NCBI GenBank assembly: GCA_003971905.1
Contig: RSEE01000005.1
Coordinates: forward strand, 558,001-622,000
Direction: 5' to 3'
Source of the DNA: Moniliella sp. 'wahieum'
Taxonomy: Eukaryota; Basidiomycota; Moniliellomycetes; Moniliellales; Moniliellaceae
DNA length: 64,000 nt
Part shown: piece by piece, positions 31,192-43,293 of the stretch
How positions within the stretch are numbered: position 1 is the first letter of the stretch
Layout of the letters: every line of letters starts with the position of its first letter
Translations under genes and position numbers: made by a program
Notes under the pieces: model-generated
What the model was told of the DNA's origin: nothing
The model's database searches: none
What the model saw: the letters and a program-made list of their open reading frames with translations, nothing else

Positions 31192-33630
31192 GGCGACGGG
31201 GGCGGTGCAGACGCGGATGCACCGGTCGACGCCAATAAAAACGCAGAGCTAGCTAGCTGGTGGGGGAGCCCAAGGTGCCCGACTGCAACCAGCGGCTCCC
31301 AAAGCCAGCAGATACGCGGCGCGCGCCGCTGGGTCTCAGTCGGTGATCTCACCCGTGACTTGGGCTGGGGCCGACGCGGGTGGGGGGCGTACACAGGCGT
31401 GGTGCGGTCGTTTGGCTGGCCGGCTCCGTGCTGCGTGCAACTAACTAACTAGCTAGAGCAGGCCAGAGCGTGCTGCAGCGGGAAGCTTGCTTGCCCTCGG
31501 CAGCCGTGCAGGCCGTGCTTGCACCGGGACCTGGCCACTAGGCACTGCAGCCGCAGGGGCGCACCATGTCTCGCCTGCTCCGTCACAGGTGGGGTGCCTT
31601 GCGGCCGCTAAGCCGCATCGGGCGGGGAGGGGGCAGTCTGGGACAGTCTGGGACAGTCTGGGGCAGCACAGGGCAGCCAGCATGCAGCACAGCAGAGCAC
31701 CGCGCGCCCGATTCAGTTCCCGACGGGGCCGGGGTGTGATGCCTGCCGGTGCATGTGCCTGTGACATGTGATGCATGATGCATGCATGGGAACACCCGAT
31801 GGGGTCTCTCGGCGCTACTCTTCAAGCTTCACTAGCTTCACTCCCCAGCGTGCAGCACCCGGGGCCCCGAAAAAGGGTCCCGATCCCCTTCTCTTGGAGA
31901 TTGAGGCATCGCTCCGATCTGGTGGCCTACGACGATATAGGGAAGAACTGTGGCTAGGAGGGCCCAGGGCTAGTCACTCGATATGGTCACTTGTCACTTG
32001 CAGCTTCAAGCTTCAAGTGAAGCTTCATTGTTCGCCACCGACCAGCCGGTATACTGTGTAAGAAGTGGTCCGGCCAGTTTGCGTGTGATCTGAGACACGC
32101 GCGTGACATTATGGGAATGCAATATGCACCTCCGATAGCTGAGCTGAGCACCAGGCTGACCGCGTGACGTATCGGTTGTGGCCTTGGGGGTTTGACGATG
32201 TTGACGCGGATGCGTGGACGTGTTGGGCGTGGGCCGATGGGGCCTGGGGAGCCTGGGGGCTGGGCCGGTTGGGGGGCTTGCTGGGGGGGCGATGGCAGGG
32301 TTTGGGAGTGGTGATCGATGATCGATGATCTCGGTGATCGTTGGCCTCTGTTAATCCGATCGGCCGCCGGCAGGCAGAGACTGATCTCTTGGCATGCAGT
32401 GGTTGCCTGCGATGGCTACAGGTATTGGACGCGCACGAGGTGTACGCAGGCGGCCTAATATTACCGGTACCGGTTACCACGGGCTTTACCCATTTGCCGT
32501 GCATCGCGTTTCCTGCACCCCACACCTGCTGACACATCCGGTCACCTAAGGCCAACACGTTATACATAGGATAGACAGGAGGTTTAACGCATACTGTGTG
32601 TGCTGTGTGGCCATCGTTCACCGATTACCGATCATGATCATCTCATCGATCTCAGATCTCATCCATCATCGAGATCATCGGCATTCTGTGATCTGTGGGA
32701 CCTGATGAGTATGAGAAGGGCCGGTACACCCATGCTCCATGCGTGTGATGCATGTGATGCACACATCCGAAAAAACGATGCAAAAGTGATGAACGTTGTG
32801 AACCAGTATCTCAAGATCTCATCACCAGAATAAGCGGGCCAACCAGCGTCAAGCATCCCGGATACCATCACCCTGAGTACCTTGAGTATGCCGTCGAGTA
32901 ACTCAGACTTAGTACTCTCACTCGCTGAACTCAGAGCTCAACCTCAGGCCTCACCGCCTCACCCTCACCGGTGCACTGAGCCTGAAAGCAAAACGCCGCC
33001 ATACCAAGTAAAAGAGGGTATGCTAAAGGGTGTGACGCACAATCGGGGGGGAAGGTATATATCAACAGCTAAAATGGAGGAGAGATAGATGTTAAAACGG
33101 TTGTGTGGGCGAGATATGGGTGGTAAGAACAAACAAGAAGAAAAAAAGGAAGAATTGGTGTGCGTAAGCAAAACAGACAAACCACGGAGAGAGAGAGAGA
33201 GAGCACGCTGGTTACATAAGCTTAAGGGGGGTGGCAGAGAGGGATGACATCCACAAAGAGTCCAGCAGAGGAGCACAAGATCAAACGCAAGAGGCATGCA
33301 GAGTATTGGATGGAAGTTGAGAGACAGAGGTGGACTCGAAGGGGGGGTTGCGGGGTTACATAGCGATGCAGGTGCTTGGAATGGATCTGCAGGGTGTGCG
33401 CAGGGGAGGTGGAAAGATGCAGAGCATCAAGATCGTTGTGGGCACGGCGAGAAAAGTGGAGGTGATTGCGTGGTGTGCTGCGCACTAAGCCGACGCGACG
33501 CTCGAGGGCGAGAGATATGTATTCCATGCCGTTTCCCGGTTCCCACCGGCCTAGAAAGGCAGCAGGACGGTGTCCCTGAGAGTGATGAATGAGTGTTGGT
33601 GTGTTGAAGGATGCCAAGTCCTCGAGCGCT
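31192..33630. other. Repeat-rich intergenic region
   Basis: No gene is recognised. It holds a 10-bp tandem repeat GGGACAGTCT three to four times (31631-31666), ATGCATG repeats (31770-31788), AAGCTTC repeats near 32005-32030, an ATCGATG array (32312-32330), and a GA dinucleotide run near 33186-33203. Frames at 33222-33617 on the minus strand have no family likeness and may be 3' untranslated sequence of the kinase gene. Confidence 0.55.
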
Positions 33631-36600
33631 TCACTGCGAGAGTGGTACGTGTACTAGCCGGCTTGCACAGACTGGGCCTCCGTTGCTGGATTCTAACAAG
33701 GACGAAGGCAAAATAATGGTGGGGGGCAGGTCCGTCAGAATGGCGACGGGTGGAGTCAAGGCGTACCCGAGAGCTATGTTGATTTGGTGAATGATATCGG
33801 GCCGGTGTTGAGTGAAGACGCTGAGTTGAAGAGCTGCGACCGCGAAGCCGATGATTTCTTCGTGCAGAAGGAGTAAAGTCACTACCCGACTCGACCCATG
33901 ATTCGGGATGGAGGCATCGAGTGGAGGCGCCGAAGTACTTAGCCGTTGCAAAGACACGAGGGGATGCAAGGCAGGGCGCCCGAGCAAGGCAACGCCGGTG
34001 GCACCTAGCCCACACTTGGAACGCATAGAAGCGAGTCCGACATGGGCATAATCGCCTCAAAGCACACGCTGCACTCCAAGGATTGGCTAAAGACGGCACG
34101 GATGAAGTTGTGCTGTTGCACAGCAGGTTCCGTAGTTGATACCTGGGAGGGTTACGAAGACGAGTGTCGCTCGCTTTAAGCTGAAGATTGTCAGGGAGGT
34201 AAGAGAAGCTTGGCCCCTGCCAGGCTCTGACATGGATGGGTGCCGGGTGAGGGGTGTAGTGGCCACAGGTGAAGTAGGGGGTCCAAATGTCACTTGAGAC
34301 AAACGGCGAGCTTCGGATGAGATGCGATGCAGGGCCGGTAATGAGTTTTGGGCCACCCTTGGGTCACTGGTCCATACTTGGTCAACCAAGGGTGCGTACA
34401 TAGATCGCTGGCAATGGGACGGTCTGTAGGTAACTTGGAAAAACAAGACATGAGAAACTTGGTTAGGTCCTCGGATATATCTGAGGGCAGGGGAGGATGA
34501 GAATCGGTTACGATCTTATACAGAGCCTGCATAGAGTTGAGTTTTGCGTAGGGAGGATGCCCTGTCAACATTTCGATCACCAGACACCCCAGAGACCAAA
34601 TGTCACTCGCTTTTGAAGCCCCTTGTAGCGAAACAATTTCGGGTGCCATCCAGTACGTGGTGCCATCACTTCATGAGCATGGGAAGGCAAATTCACCGAC
34701 CAACGAGAGACGCCAAAGTCGGTTAGCTTAATATTTCCCGACTTGGTGGTCAAAATGTTGGCTGCTTTCAGGTCGCAATGGATCACACCCGCTTCATGAA
34801 GGTAGCGTAGACCATCAAGAATCTTCAGTGTGTACGTGGCCACGAGCGGCTCTTGGAAATGTCCGAAGGACCGTAGCATCTTCAGAAGCGAACCATTTTC
34901 AACATACTCTGTCACAATGCACAGATGGTGCTCTATCTTGACTGCGCCATAGTACCGCACTACGCTCGGGTGACTCAAACGCTTGAGCATGTCAACTTCT
35001 TGAGAAAGCGAGCGAGCCTCCTCCTGGTCCTTTCCCTTAAAGGGGATTACCTTGACCGCCAGTGTCTGGCCTGTACGCATCTCAAGTGCGACGTAGACCA
35101 CACCGTATTGCCCCCGCCCAATGGGTTTCCGGCCCAGGGTCTCGGCAAGGTCAATCAACCACGCGGTTCACAAACAAATTTCACGATCAGTCCATCTCAG
35201 TTTCTTCAAGAAAGAAAAGAGGAGGGGGACGTACCAGTGACAACGAAGAACCGTTCGCCTGCTGAGGGTCGAGATTTAGGGGGTTATGGACGAATGATCC
35301 CAACGAGCTGGAATCCAAGTCGGAAACAGCCGAAGACTTGGTTGTGCCCGATGAGACATGATGCGGGCGAGGAGAAGGAATGCTGGCCGTAGTATCAGAA
35401 TTGCGCCGGAGCTGATGAGGGGCAAGTTCGTCCAGAGTCCGGGGAAGAAATGGGTAGCAGAAGCACCCAGATGTCCGGATTCCACATCTCCCGTTGTACT
35501 AGTACTGTCAGATACTGCCCTTGGACATTGACCCTTCCTTCTTCTTAGGGGACGAGAGACGCTTAAAGCGCAGATTGCCCTGCCTTCCCGGATTGAGAGG
35601 GGGAGACGAGGAGAACGCAGTGCCAGATAGGTGAGAAGTGGAAGTTCCAGTCCTTTTGAGAGGATGTGAAACCTCGTTTAAACTCCCCTTGCTCCATTAT
35701 TCTTCCCGTTCCGTACTCCTTTCTGGTCCGATGTCATGGGCAACAAATACGATGGGTGAGGGAACGGAACCGACGATGTATCTGAGGGAAAACAACGGAG
35801 ATGCGCGACAGAGGTTGCCATCGATGGCGATCCAGTCATCGATGGCTCCACCGGAATTGCTTCCTGGGCAGATGGACTAGAAGTTGGCTCCTCCATTGAA
35901 TGGGCCTGAGGAGGGTGTTTCCCAAAGCAGGATCCTGTGGCAGCTTGATAGTTGATAGAACTGTGGGGTGAATCGGGTTCTTCTTTGAGACTTGTCAAGA
36001 CCATTTCTGTTTTGAGTGTCTCGCGACGCTCATAGGTCGTACCAGTAGAAAAGGGGGTAGCAGCTGGTCGAAGAGGTAGCAAACTGGGGGCCAATCCCAT
36101 CTGAGTCACCTCAGTGCTGGAAGTGGAACGGTGGACTTGACGATTAATGGCCCTGCTAGACCTGTTTCCCTGGATTCCCATGGGCAAACCATCGGCAGAG
36201 CCCGGTAGCCTTGATGGCTCGCTGGCACGGATCAATTCGGACACGGTTGGTTCCCTGTCCGATGTGGGGAGACCAGTACTACTGCTTGGACCTGCTACTG
36301 CATTCGATCCAGTAGTGGCATTACTCACTGCGCTGCCGGCTCGTCCTGGGGAAATGTCACTGGCGGACCGAGAGAAAGTGGTGATACTGCTCCGGCGAGA
36401 GGGATTGGACATGGGACAGAAGGATCCTCGCTTTCCCTTCCCACATCCAGAGAGACCGGGGTGTGCTTTGAGCTACTGGTGTGCCACACGAAGGTGACGG
36501 ACTTACTAGATATGGACTGTTCTCACTAGAGTGGTCTGAAACTTTGCGGAGGAAACTGGAAACCCTCCGGCTCATCCGCTCCTCACCGCTCCCAGGAAGT

Positions 36601-37264
36601 GGAGTCGGATTGGTAGAATCAGTAGAACTGGTGCGTGCGTGAATGGAATGACGGATGCGATCCACCAGTCGAGCCGGGGGTTGGCTAGAATCTGCCTTGG
36701 AACTTGGGGGACTGGTTGAAGGGTTTTGGACCCGAACTCGGTTGCCAGAGGCGAGGTCGCGCATGGCTTGCTCTCTTTGGCCGACGGCCTCGCCGGAACG
36801 GAAAAGCTCACTTGAGCTAGGTTGGTAACAGTCCACGTCTTCCTGAACCCAAGAGACGGTTTCAGAGTCTTGGATATCGTATTATTTCTGCTATTCTGAG
36901 AATTGTTCGCTGACGATGGATCCAGACCTTGGAAATCTTGTCGCCCACGATATGAGAAACGTGCGAACGAGGCACCGGCACATCTTGTGATTCACCATGC
37001 GATTGCACTTGTCCTCATCCTGACGGTGGTGCGAGCGCGGATGAAAGAAACGATGAAGAGCTTGACCCTTTCTAGTGGGAATGTCGATAGGAGCTGAAGG
37101 GCGATCTGTGGTTAGGCCTGGGGGACCCGGTGAATAGTTATCCCCAGAATCCAACACGCACCGGGGGGCGTCTCGTCGTCCGAGAAGATAATACAAGCAG
37201 AATGAGGGCGTGAACCAGTGGAAGGGGTGCGGGAGCGGGGAAAGCAGCTGCGCATTTCAGGCAT
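33631..37264 (-). CDS. Cdc7/Cdc15-class protein kinase (septation/mitotic exit network) with long N-terminal extension
   Basis: The kinase domain (34290-35158) is closest to S. pombe Cdc7, which acts with the Spg1 GTPase in septation signalling. Visible motifs are IGRGQYGVVYVALEM, AVKVIPFKGKDQ, the glutamate of SLSQEVDMLKRL, TEYVENGSLLKML, LRYLHEAGVIHCDLKAANIL, IKLTDFGVS, MAPEIVSLQGASKASDIWSL and LPSDISEDLTKFLMSCFSK. The usual HRD is HCD here. Upstream, about 600 Ser/Pro-rich residues run from MPEMRSCFPRSRT (ATG 37264), longer than in yeast. Downstream, near 33950-34090, pieces in shifting frames (CSVC, then CHRRCLARAPC) resemble a C1-type zinc ring, and ALQLSVFTQHRPDIIHQIN may be a helical repeat. 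Several frame shifts and at least one intron near 35160-35240 are needed. Both ends are approximate. Confidence 0.75.
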
Positions 37265-39887
37265 GCTCAAATGTAATGCACCAACCAGGAGGGGAGCAGG
37301 GGTACAATGTACGAAGCGGTTGGAAACGGGGTTTGCGTTAACGTTAATGAGATGGGCACACCGCGATACCGGGTTAGGTGATGGGGAGGGACAGAAGTAC
37401 GCCACACAGCCCACGGCGAGAGCGGGGGCGGCGGCTGTGATGTCGAAGGAAGAGAACGATGATGAGCTGACCGTCAGATGGTTTTGCAGCAGCGCCCAAT
37501 GGGGGGGGGGGGGGGTCGATGGAGGTGGGGATGATAATAGTGCGATTGCAGGGGACACAGGGAATGACAAAAAAGGTTTCGAGTGGCGGCTGAGTGGAAT
37601 GTGCGGCGCTGACGTACTTGCGGGGAGGGGGCTGTTATAATATAGCGCGAGGGTCGGTACTTAGTGTATATATATGTAATTGCCTCCTGATGTGGGTACT
37701 GGGCCACTGCGCCAGTCACCGCCCACAGCAAACTAGGAACCATATAATAAACGCCGTTACGCTCAGCCCCCCAAACTGCTCCGCGCATCGAGTATCCTCT
37801 TACTCCTCATCTGCCCTCCTCCATCCGGCCCGGGACGATTCCCTCAGGCCTGAGAGGATCAGCTGCGCTCAGGCTGAGCTCGAGCATCGTCTTCGCTTCG
37901 CCCGCTCGTTGCGCAACAACATTGCGAGCAATCCAGCCCATAAAACTCCTTTCCGAGACCTTCTCTCACATCCAGGAGCCCAAGGTCATACATATAGCAA
38001 TCCGTGTTTTACGGCATGCAAAAAATGATTGAACATGTAATCCGCACATCATACTTCAAGCTTTAACTCACCTTCAAACTACTTCTCTCTTCACGAGCTT
38101 CGCATCACGTATTAACGTCTAACCGTGCGCATGATGCATGATGCACAATATGATGTACACATGGTGTACACGAGAGGCACATCATGATCTGCATGATCCA
38201 TGCATGACGCGTGACGCGTGACGCTCATTTAAAAACATTGCAAATGCATTCCCTTCTTTTGGACGCCGGCCGCGCATTGCCGCTCATATATTAGAGAACT
38301 AAGGATGATCGATGACCGGTGACCTATGAATATGACCGTTTGCAGCCTCTTTTGTGCTGAGGAATACCGACGGCGACTTTTCTCTTAACGCTGGCGCACA
38401 GCCGTCAGATATATATACCGGCACAAAGTGGTTGCAATCGAAAATGTGGCACACAATAACTGTTGGTCTTTGAAATTTGACACTACAGATGTGAGAAGAG
38501 AGAGTTTGACAGCTGTGAGAGGGGAAGAGCAGCTTTTCTTCTTGTTTTGTTAGCTTATTATGACCAAAAGGTCCCTTAGCTAGAGTTCGACCAGTGGGAG
38601 CACTACCACGGTCCCCATTAGAGATAAAAAAAACGTACCGCAAGAGAGGGTGGTTATAGACACAAGTCCTCTGATGTAAGCAGTTTGTGGGGCGAAGGAG
38701 ACGGGAGAAAAGCAAACAAGGGGAGGTGCAAAACCTGATGCGGGTGGAACGAATCAGTCCAAACGAGAGCAATATGTCACATTCACAACAGATCATCGAT
38801 CAACTGGGGAGAGGACGGGGAACGTGGAACCTGCCCTCTCAGATCTCACACTCCGCATCTTCGGCCCTTTTCGCCGGTCACCAGTCACCGCCACTAGAAG
38901 CTCGCTGGTTTTGTCTCACTTCTGTATTTTCCTCGTCTCATATCCGGTGGTGACTGGTTTTTTATATCGCTGTGTAGGTGTCGTTGGTTGGCTTAGACCA
39001 CAGCCCCTACATTCACTGGGATTCAATTTGCCTCGAGGGGCCATGAGGCCCAGGACTCGTCTCAAGATCAAGACACAGAAGAGTGGGACCACAGCAGGAG
39101 ACGAGGTCACCAAATCGCGTGTATACTCCAATAATAGTATAATTTACCTGGGCAATCTCTCTTCTCCTTTTCATTGGATCGATTTTGAGATTGTTTGTAG
39201 GGTTAATCGTGTTAAAAGGGACCTAAAGCCCGACCAGACGAGGTAACTATAAGGAGGAAATGAGGGAACGGACAATCCTTTGAGGAGGAAAGCCACACAA
39301 GCTTAGCCGCTGACAAAAGGGCGCAGGGAAGAGACTGAAGGAGTCTGGGGTCATAAGACGAAATGGCGAAGGAAGAGAGCCAAGAACGCGAGCGTCGGTC
39401 TCGTTTTTTGTTTTCCAAAACCTCCTGTCCAACCGTAAACTCCACGTGGGGGCAGCCCTATATAACCCCAATGACACTATATAGGCCACTGTCAGGGAGC
39501 TTCGGCCCGAAAATGAGAGAAACGATGGGATTTACACATGGATATAGAAACCGGGGAGTTAAAGAGCGGATATATACCCAATGGAGTAGAAAGAATCTAG
39601 GATAGAAAGAAGGAAGGAGAGGAGAGGACAGAGACTGGGGTGTTTTTGCTAATAATAACATCCATCTACACCACGCACAATTAAGAACCTGCACATCAAA
39701 AAGAGAGAGAATGGGAAGCTTCAATAGACTATACATACTATAAATACCAACGGAATGTAGGCAAAAGGGGAATGAGAAATGGATAAGGCATTAAGAATAT
39801 ACTGAAGGGAAAGTAACACCAAGAGAAAAGCAAGCAAAGAACGGTAACATGATGGCGATGGTAGGCCAACAGTAGAATGATACGAAA
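37265..39887. other. Long intergenic region, no gene recognised
   Basis: A 15-base G run lies near 37498-37515. ATGCATG and ACGCGTG arrays lie near 38131-38145 and 38205-38224. TATATA-like boxes occur near 37665, 39460 and 39475. Minus-strand ORF 38299-38796 (165 codons) opens at ATG but resembles no family and is rich in Cys, His and Ser, as random frames are. Confidence 0.5.
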
Positions 39888-41614
39888 CTAACGGAGGCGG
39901 CGTCCTAGACCCCCCGAAACAGCACGCCATAACGCGCGAGCGATCATGATACCCCAGCGGTCAAAGGTGCGAGTAAAAATCTCACACACGATAAAGAGCA
40001 GGGTGTAGCAGAGGAAGAAGTTAAGGATCATCGCAGCCCAGTACGGGATCCCTGCAGCCAGCATCTTCAACGTCGATGCTGCCCCCACAGTCCAAAAGAC
40101 GGTACCATGCAGAAGGTAGAGCGAAAAGGCATTCCGACCGAAGATGGACCAGATTCGGAGAGTGAAGAGAGTCCGGACAAAGTTGCTCAAGTCGCAAAGG
40201 AGGAAGAAAGAGAAGACCCAAATACAATCTTGTATGGCGGGTAGGTAGTACATCAATGGGGTCTGCGTCCACTTGTTGGGAGCGCCAGTCTGGAAGTTAG
40301 CCTTGATACCAAACTCACCCCGGGGTGCGTCAAAGGTTCCATTCTGGGTGAGCCACGTAATGACGGCACCGAGGAGAAGAGGACCCAAGCGAAGGGTTCT
40401 AGACTCATGGTGTACTTTCCCAGCACCTTGATTCCCTTGCTTGAAAGCTGGCGATAATTGAGACGGTTGTCCAGGTCCGCGATCATCAGTCCACCAATGA
40501 AGAAATAGTCGTACCGGTTAGACCACCATTCCAATGTGAGGCACGCCATGTAAAACCCATACCGCTTCCACGGATTCTTGATCTCCCTAGAGATGAGGGC
40601 GCATAGATAGACCGTCCAAGACGACTGGATAATGACGGGAACGGTCCAAAGAATGCCGGTAGCGTAATGGCGCGTGAGGGGCGTGATTGAGGGGGGTTGC
40701 ATAAACCAAAGGGCGAGGTAATCGTTGATGAATTCGCCAGCCGAGCCATAGTCTTGGAAGTACGACCAGATGCTGTACGTCCGCGAGGGAAGACGAGAGA
40801 CCCAGTAAAAGGCACCCTAAATGAAAAGAGGATAGGTTAGGATCATAGCTGCAATGAGACCAATTCAGACCACGACATGAACGTACAGATTCGATCAGAA
40901 AATAGTTAATGAACAAAGCGGCCGTGATGGTGGTACCCAGGCGAGGAACTCGAGTGAAGATCTGCTGTGCCAAATCTTGCAGATTTCCACGTACCAAGTA
41001 CCTGTTGGCAATTACGCGGGCAGCCAGGACAAAAAGATGCCGACATTGAGCCCACCATTACATATGATTGGACCCAAGATTCGGTAGATCCACTTGTCAA
41101 ACCCATAATGCGAAGCCTCATTTCAGTCGTGAAGGCGTATTCGTAAATGAGCATCCAGTGGTGCAGCGATACAAGCAAGCAAGCAAATCCACGAAGACCA
41201 TCCAGATACTCGACTCGTGCCGCGCCCGAAGCTGTCGCTCGTCCCTCTCCCTTGTGAACAAACACCTTGTACTTGATACGTTCCCAGAATGTTTCCGCAA
41301 CTCCTTCTCCCTTTTCCGCCTTGTCAGCCTCGGCAGTTGCGGGTTTGGCCAGCTTTCCCTGCTCATCGCTCTGGCTGGTTGGGGCAGCCGGCTTCCACTC
41401 GGCGATCGGTGTCACCCAGTGTACAGGCGTCGCCGAACCATCTTCCAACAGGAGTTGCGGATGTGGGTGTGGTGTAAGGTGACCATATCCGGCATCGCGG
41501 CGCTCCTAACCCGTCCTCTCCAGATACAACCGATGGCTCGTAAACCGAGGAGCCGTGGTCGCCCGATGGAATCTGATCCAAACGTTGCTGCCGGAACGAA
41601 TCGGTGGTACCCAT
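39888..41614 (-). CDS. Acyltransferase-3 family integral membrane protein
   Basis: Members move acyl groups onto sugars or other acceptors across or at membranes. ATG 41614 (MGTTDSFRQQRLDQIPSGDH) opens a cytosolic leader. The start of the acyltransferase-3 domain follows: ARVEYLDGLRGFACLLVSLH with the conserved His pair region HHWMLIYEYAF. Further on come VGIFFVLAARVIANRYLVRG, LGTTITAALFINYFLIES, an intron at 40817-40886 (GTACGT to TTTAG), then GAFYWVSRLPSRTYSIWSYF. Several hydrophobic segments follow (WTVPVIIQSSWTVYLCALI, LGPLLLGAVITWL, ILNFFLCYTLLFIVCEIF) with FGRNAFSLYLLHGTVFW, the typical late block, near 40100. About ten membrane spans are expected. Frame shifts occur near 41500, 41030 and 40380. 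It lies 48 bp downstream of the GH16-like gene on the same strand. Confidence 0.85.
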
Positions 41615-41662
41615 GTCACCCGAACTAACGGCAACTGGGGTTAGAGCGACCCAAATTGGGTG

Positions 41663-43293
41663 TCATCGTCCTGTAGGCGTACCACGTCCCGTCGGAGTGG
41701 AAATGCCACTGCGGATCCGTGCAGCGAGGTCGGCGGTGCTTCCAGAGGGGGACATAGCGCGGCTATGGAGGAGTACCGGGAATGTAGTGGACCGAAGGAA
41801 GGCGATATCCGGACTTGAGACTTTGAGGCAGGCTGACCTGGGAACTAGTTTCGGCCTGGTGCTGGTAAAATGGGTCTTCAATTATGCCCTCCTCTTTTTC
41901 GTCAATGTCGGACGAGTCATCTTCAACGTCGTCAAAATGGTCCGCCAAGAGTTCGGGGTTGTCCCAAGTAGCCATTGCCTCGTCAAACACTTTTTGATCC
42001 GCCATTTCGGCCAGCTCCACATCGGTGTAGTCGCTATCGCGGAGACGTTTGGACGGAGTTGGGTGAGACACGTCCGAGGGAGTACCAGTCTGAGAAGCCT
42101 CTTCGGCCTTGATTTTCCTGTTTGTCGTTGTAGTCGTCATAGAAAATGCGACGTTTGATACGGGCTGAAATCACACGGCGAATGTAGGCGTGAACGAATA
42201 GGACAGTAAAGATACCGATTGAGATGGTAAAACCAATCCAAGCGTATGGACGAGGGTGGTAGTGTTTGTGGGGTAAAACCTGATTTTGGGTCATCACCAT
42301 GTCCACCTCAGTGGAACCGCGGAGCGTCCAGTCCTCTGTTGAGCATACTTGTAACCCTCCAGCGGCGGAGCATTGAGTCTCAAATTGGGAGGTGCGGGAT
42401 GCGAGCGACGAGTTGAAAAAGAGACGAGCGTATCGGACTTGTGCAAGAGGGGAGCTGTGCCTCGGTGGACCCCGAGAACCGGTGGGAGAACCGTTGGACC
42501 AGGTGCTTGAAGCTAAATGGTGCCGGAAGAACAGGGATCTGGGTCCCCTTTTTCTTGGCTTCAACCACCGACGTTAGACTTGCATTGCTTCCGTCGTTGC
42601 TCCAACTCAGCACGTTCGGGAGCCAGTCCATTCGATATTCGTGCCAAACATTGTTTTCCATACCAGGGCTAATGTTCGATTGGTTGACAAACACAGGTTT
42701 GAGCGAGTTCGAGCTGGAAGAGTAGCCCATGGCGACAACGGCATCCGTCGCATTGTCGTTACTGAAAAAGGATGTCTGAACAACAGACGACTCATTGTAC
42801 GCGAGTTCAATGTCGAATTCAGTGCCAGCATTGACATCGGCTGGAGGCAAAACCATAGTGCGGAATGAACCGTACAGAATGTCCCGGCGACGCGTCTGGA
42901 ACTGGCTCCCATAAACAACGCGGTTTTTGGTGTCGGCTGGGGCAACCATCATACCCATACTGTTGTTCGTGAGAAAGGTTGTTGTACGAGACAGCGCTGC
43001 GCCAGGTGGCGGAGAAGTCGTCCTCCCATTCATTTGTGCGTTGACTGTTGATCCAAGCTTGCTGATCTGCGCCAGCATATCCTGCACTATCCCGCCCGAA
43101 TCGGTCCGCAGACTTTTCCGGAACAAAGACGACCTGGTCCGCGGCACCAGTCTCATTAAAGTAGGTATGACTGTGTCGGTAAAGAGGGCAAGCGTGGAAG
43201 GGTCTTGGTAGCCGCAAGCGCACTGAGAGCGGACACCAGACAAGTGGCCATCGTGGCTCCGACCAACAGCAAAGCAGTGGTAACAACCTTCAT
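41663..43293 (-). CDS. GH16-like cell-surface protein with C-terminal membrane anchor
   Basis: GH16 proteins cleave or remodel beta-glucans and crosslink fungal wall polymers. ATG 43293 opens a signal peptide, MKVVTTALLLVGATMATCLV. The jelly-roll domain reads VVYGSQFQTRRRDILYGSFR, TMVLPPADVNAGTEFDIELA, FVNQSNISPGMENNVWHEYR and MDWLPNVLSWSNDGSN. EFDIE fits the GH16 catalytic pattern ExDxE. Several NxS/T sequons fit secretion. Near the end YAWIGFTISIGIFTVLFVHAYIRR is a membrane span with a basic cytosolic side, followed by an acidic tail (DDVEDDSSDIDEKEEG) and a Ser/Thr/Gly-rich end with stop near 41663. A single-span anchor instead of a GPI site is notable. Frame changes occur in the middle and tail. 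Activity is inferred; a lectin-like role is possible. Confidence 0.72.

Noticed and set aside
38299-38796. 165-codon minus-strand ORF as a gene
   Set aside because: It opens at ATG but has a Cys/His/Ser-rich random-like composition, no family resemblance and no intron or codon-bias support.
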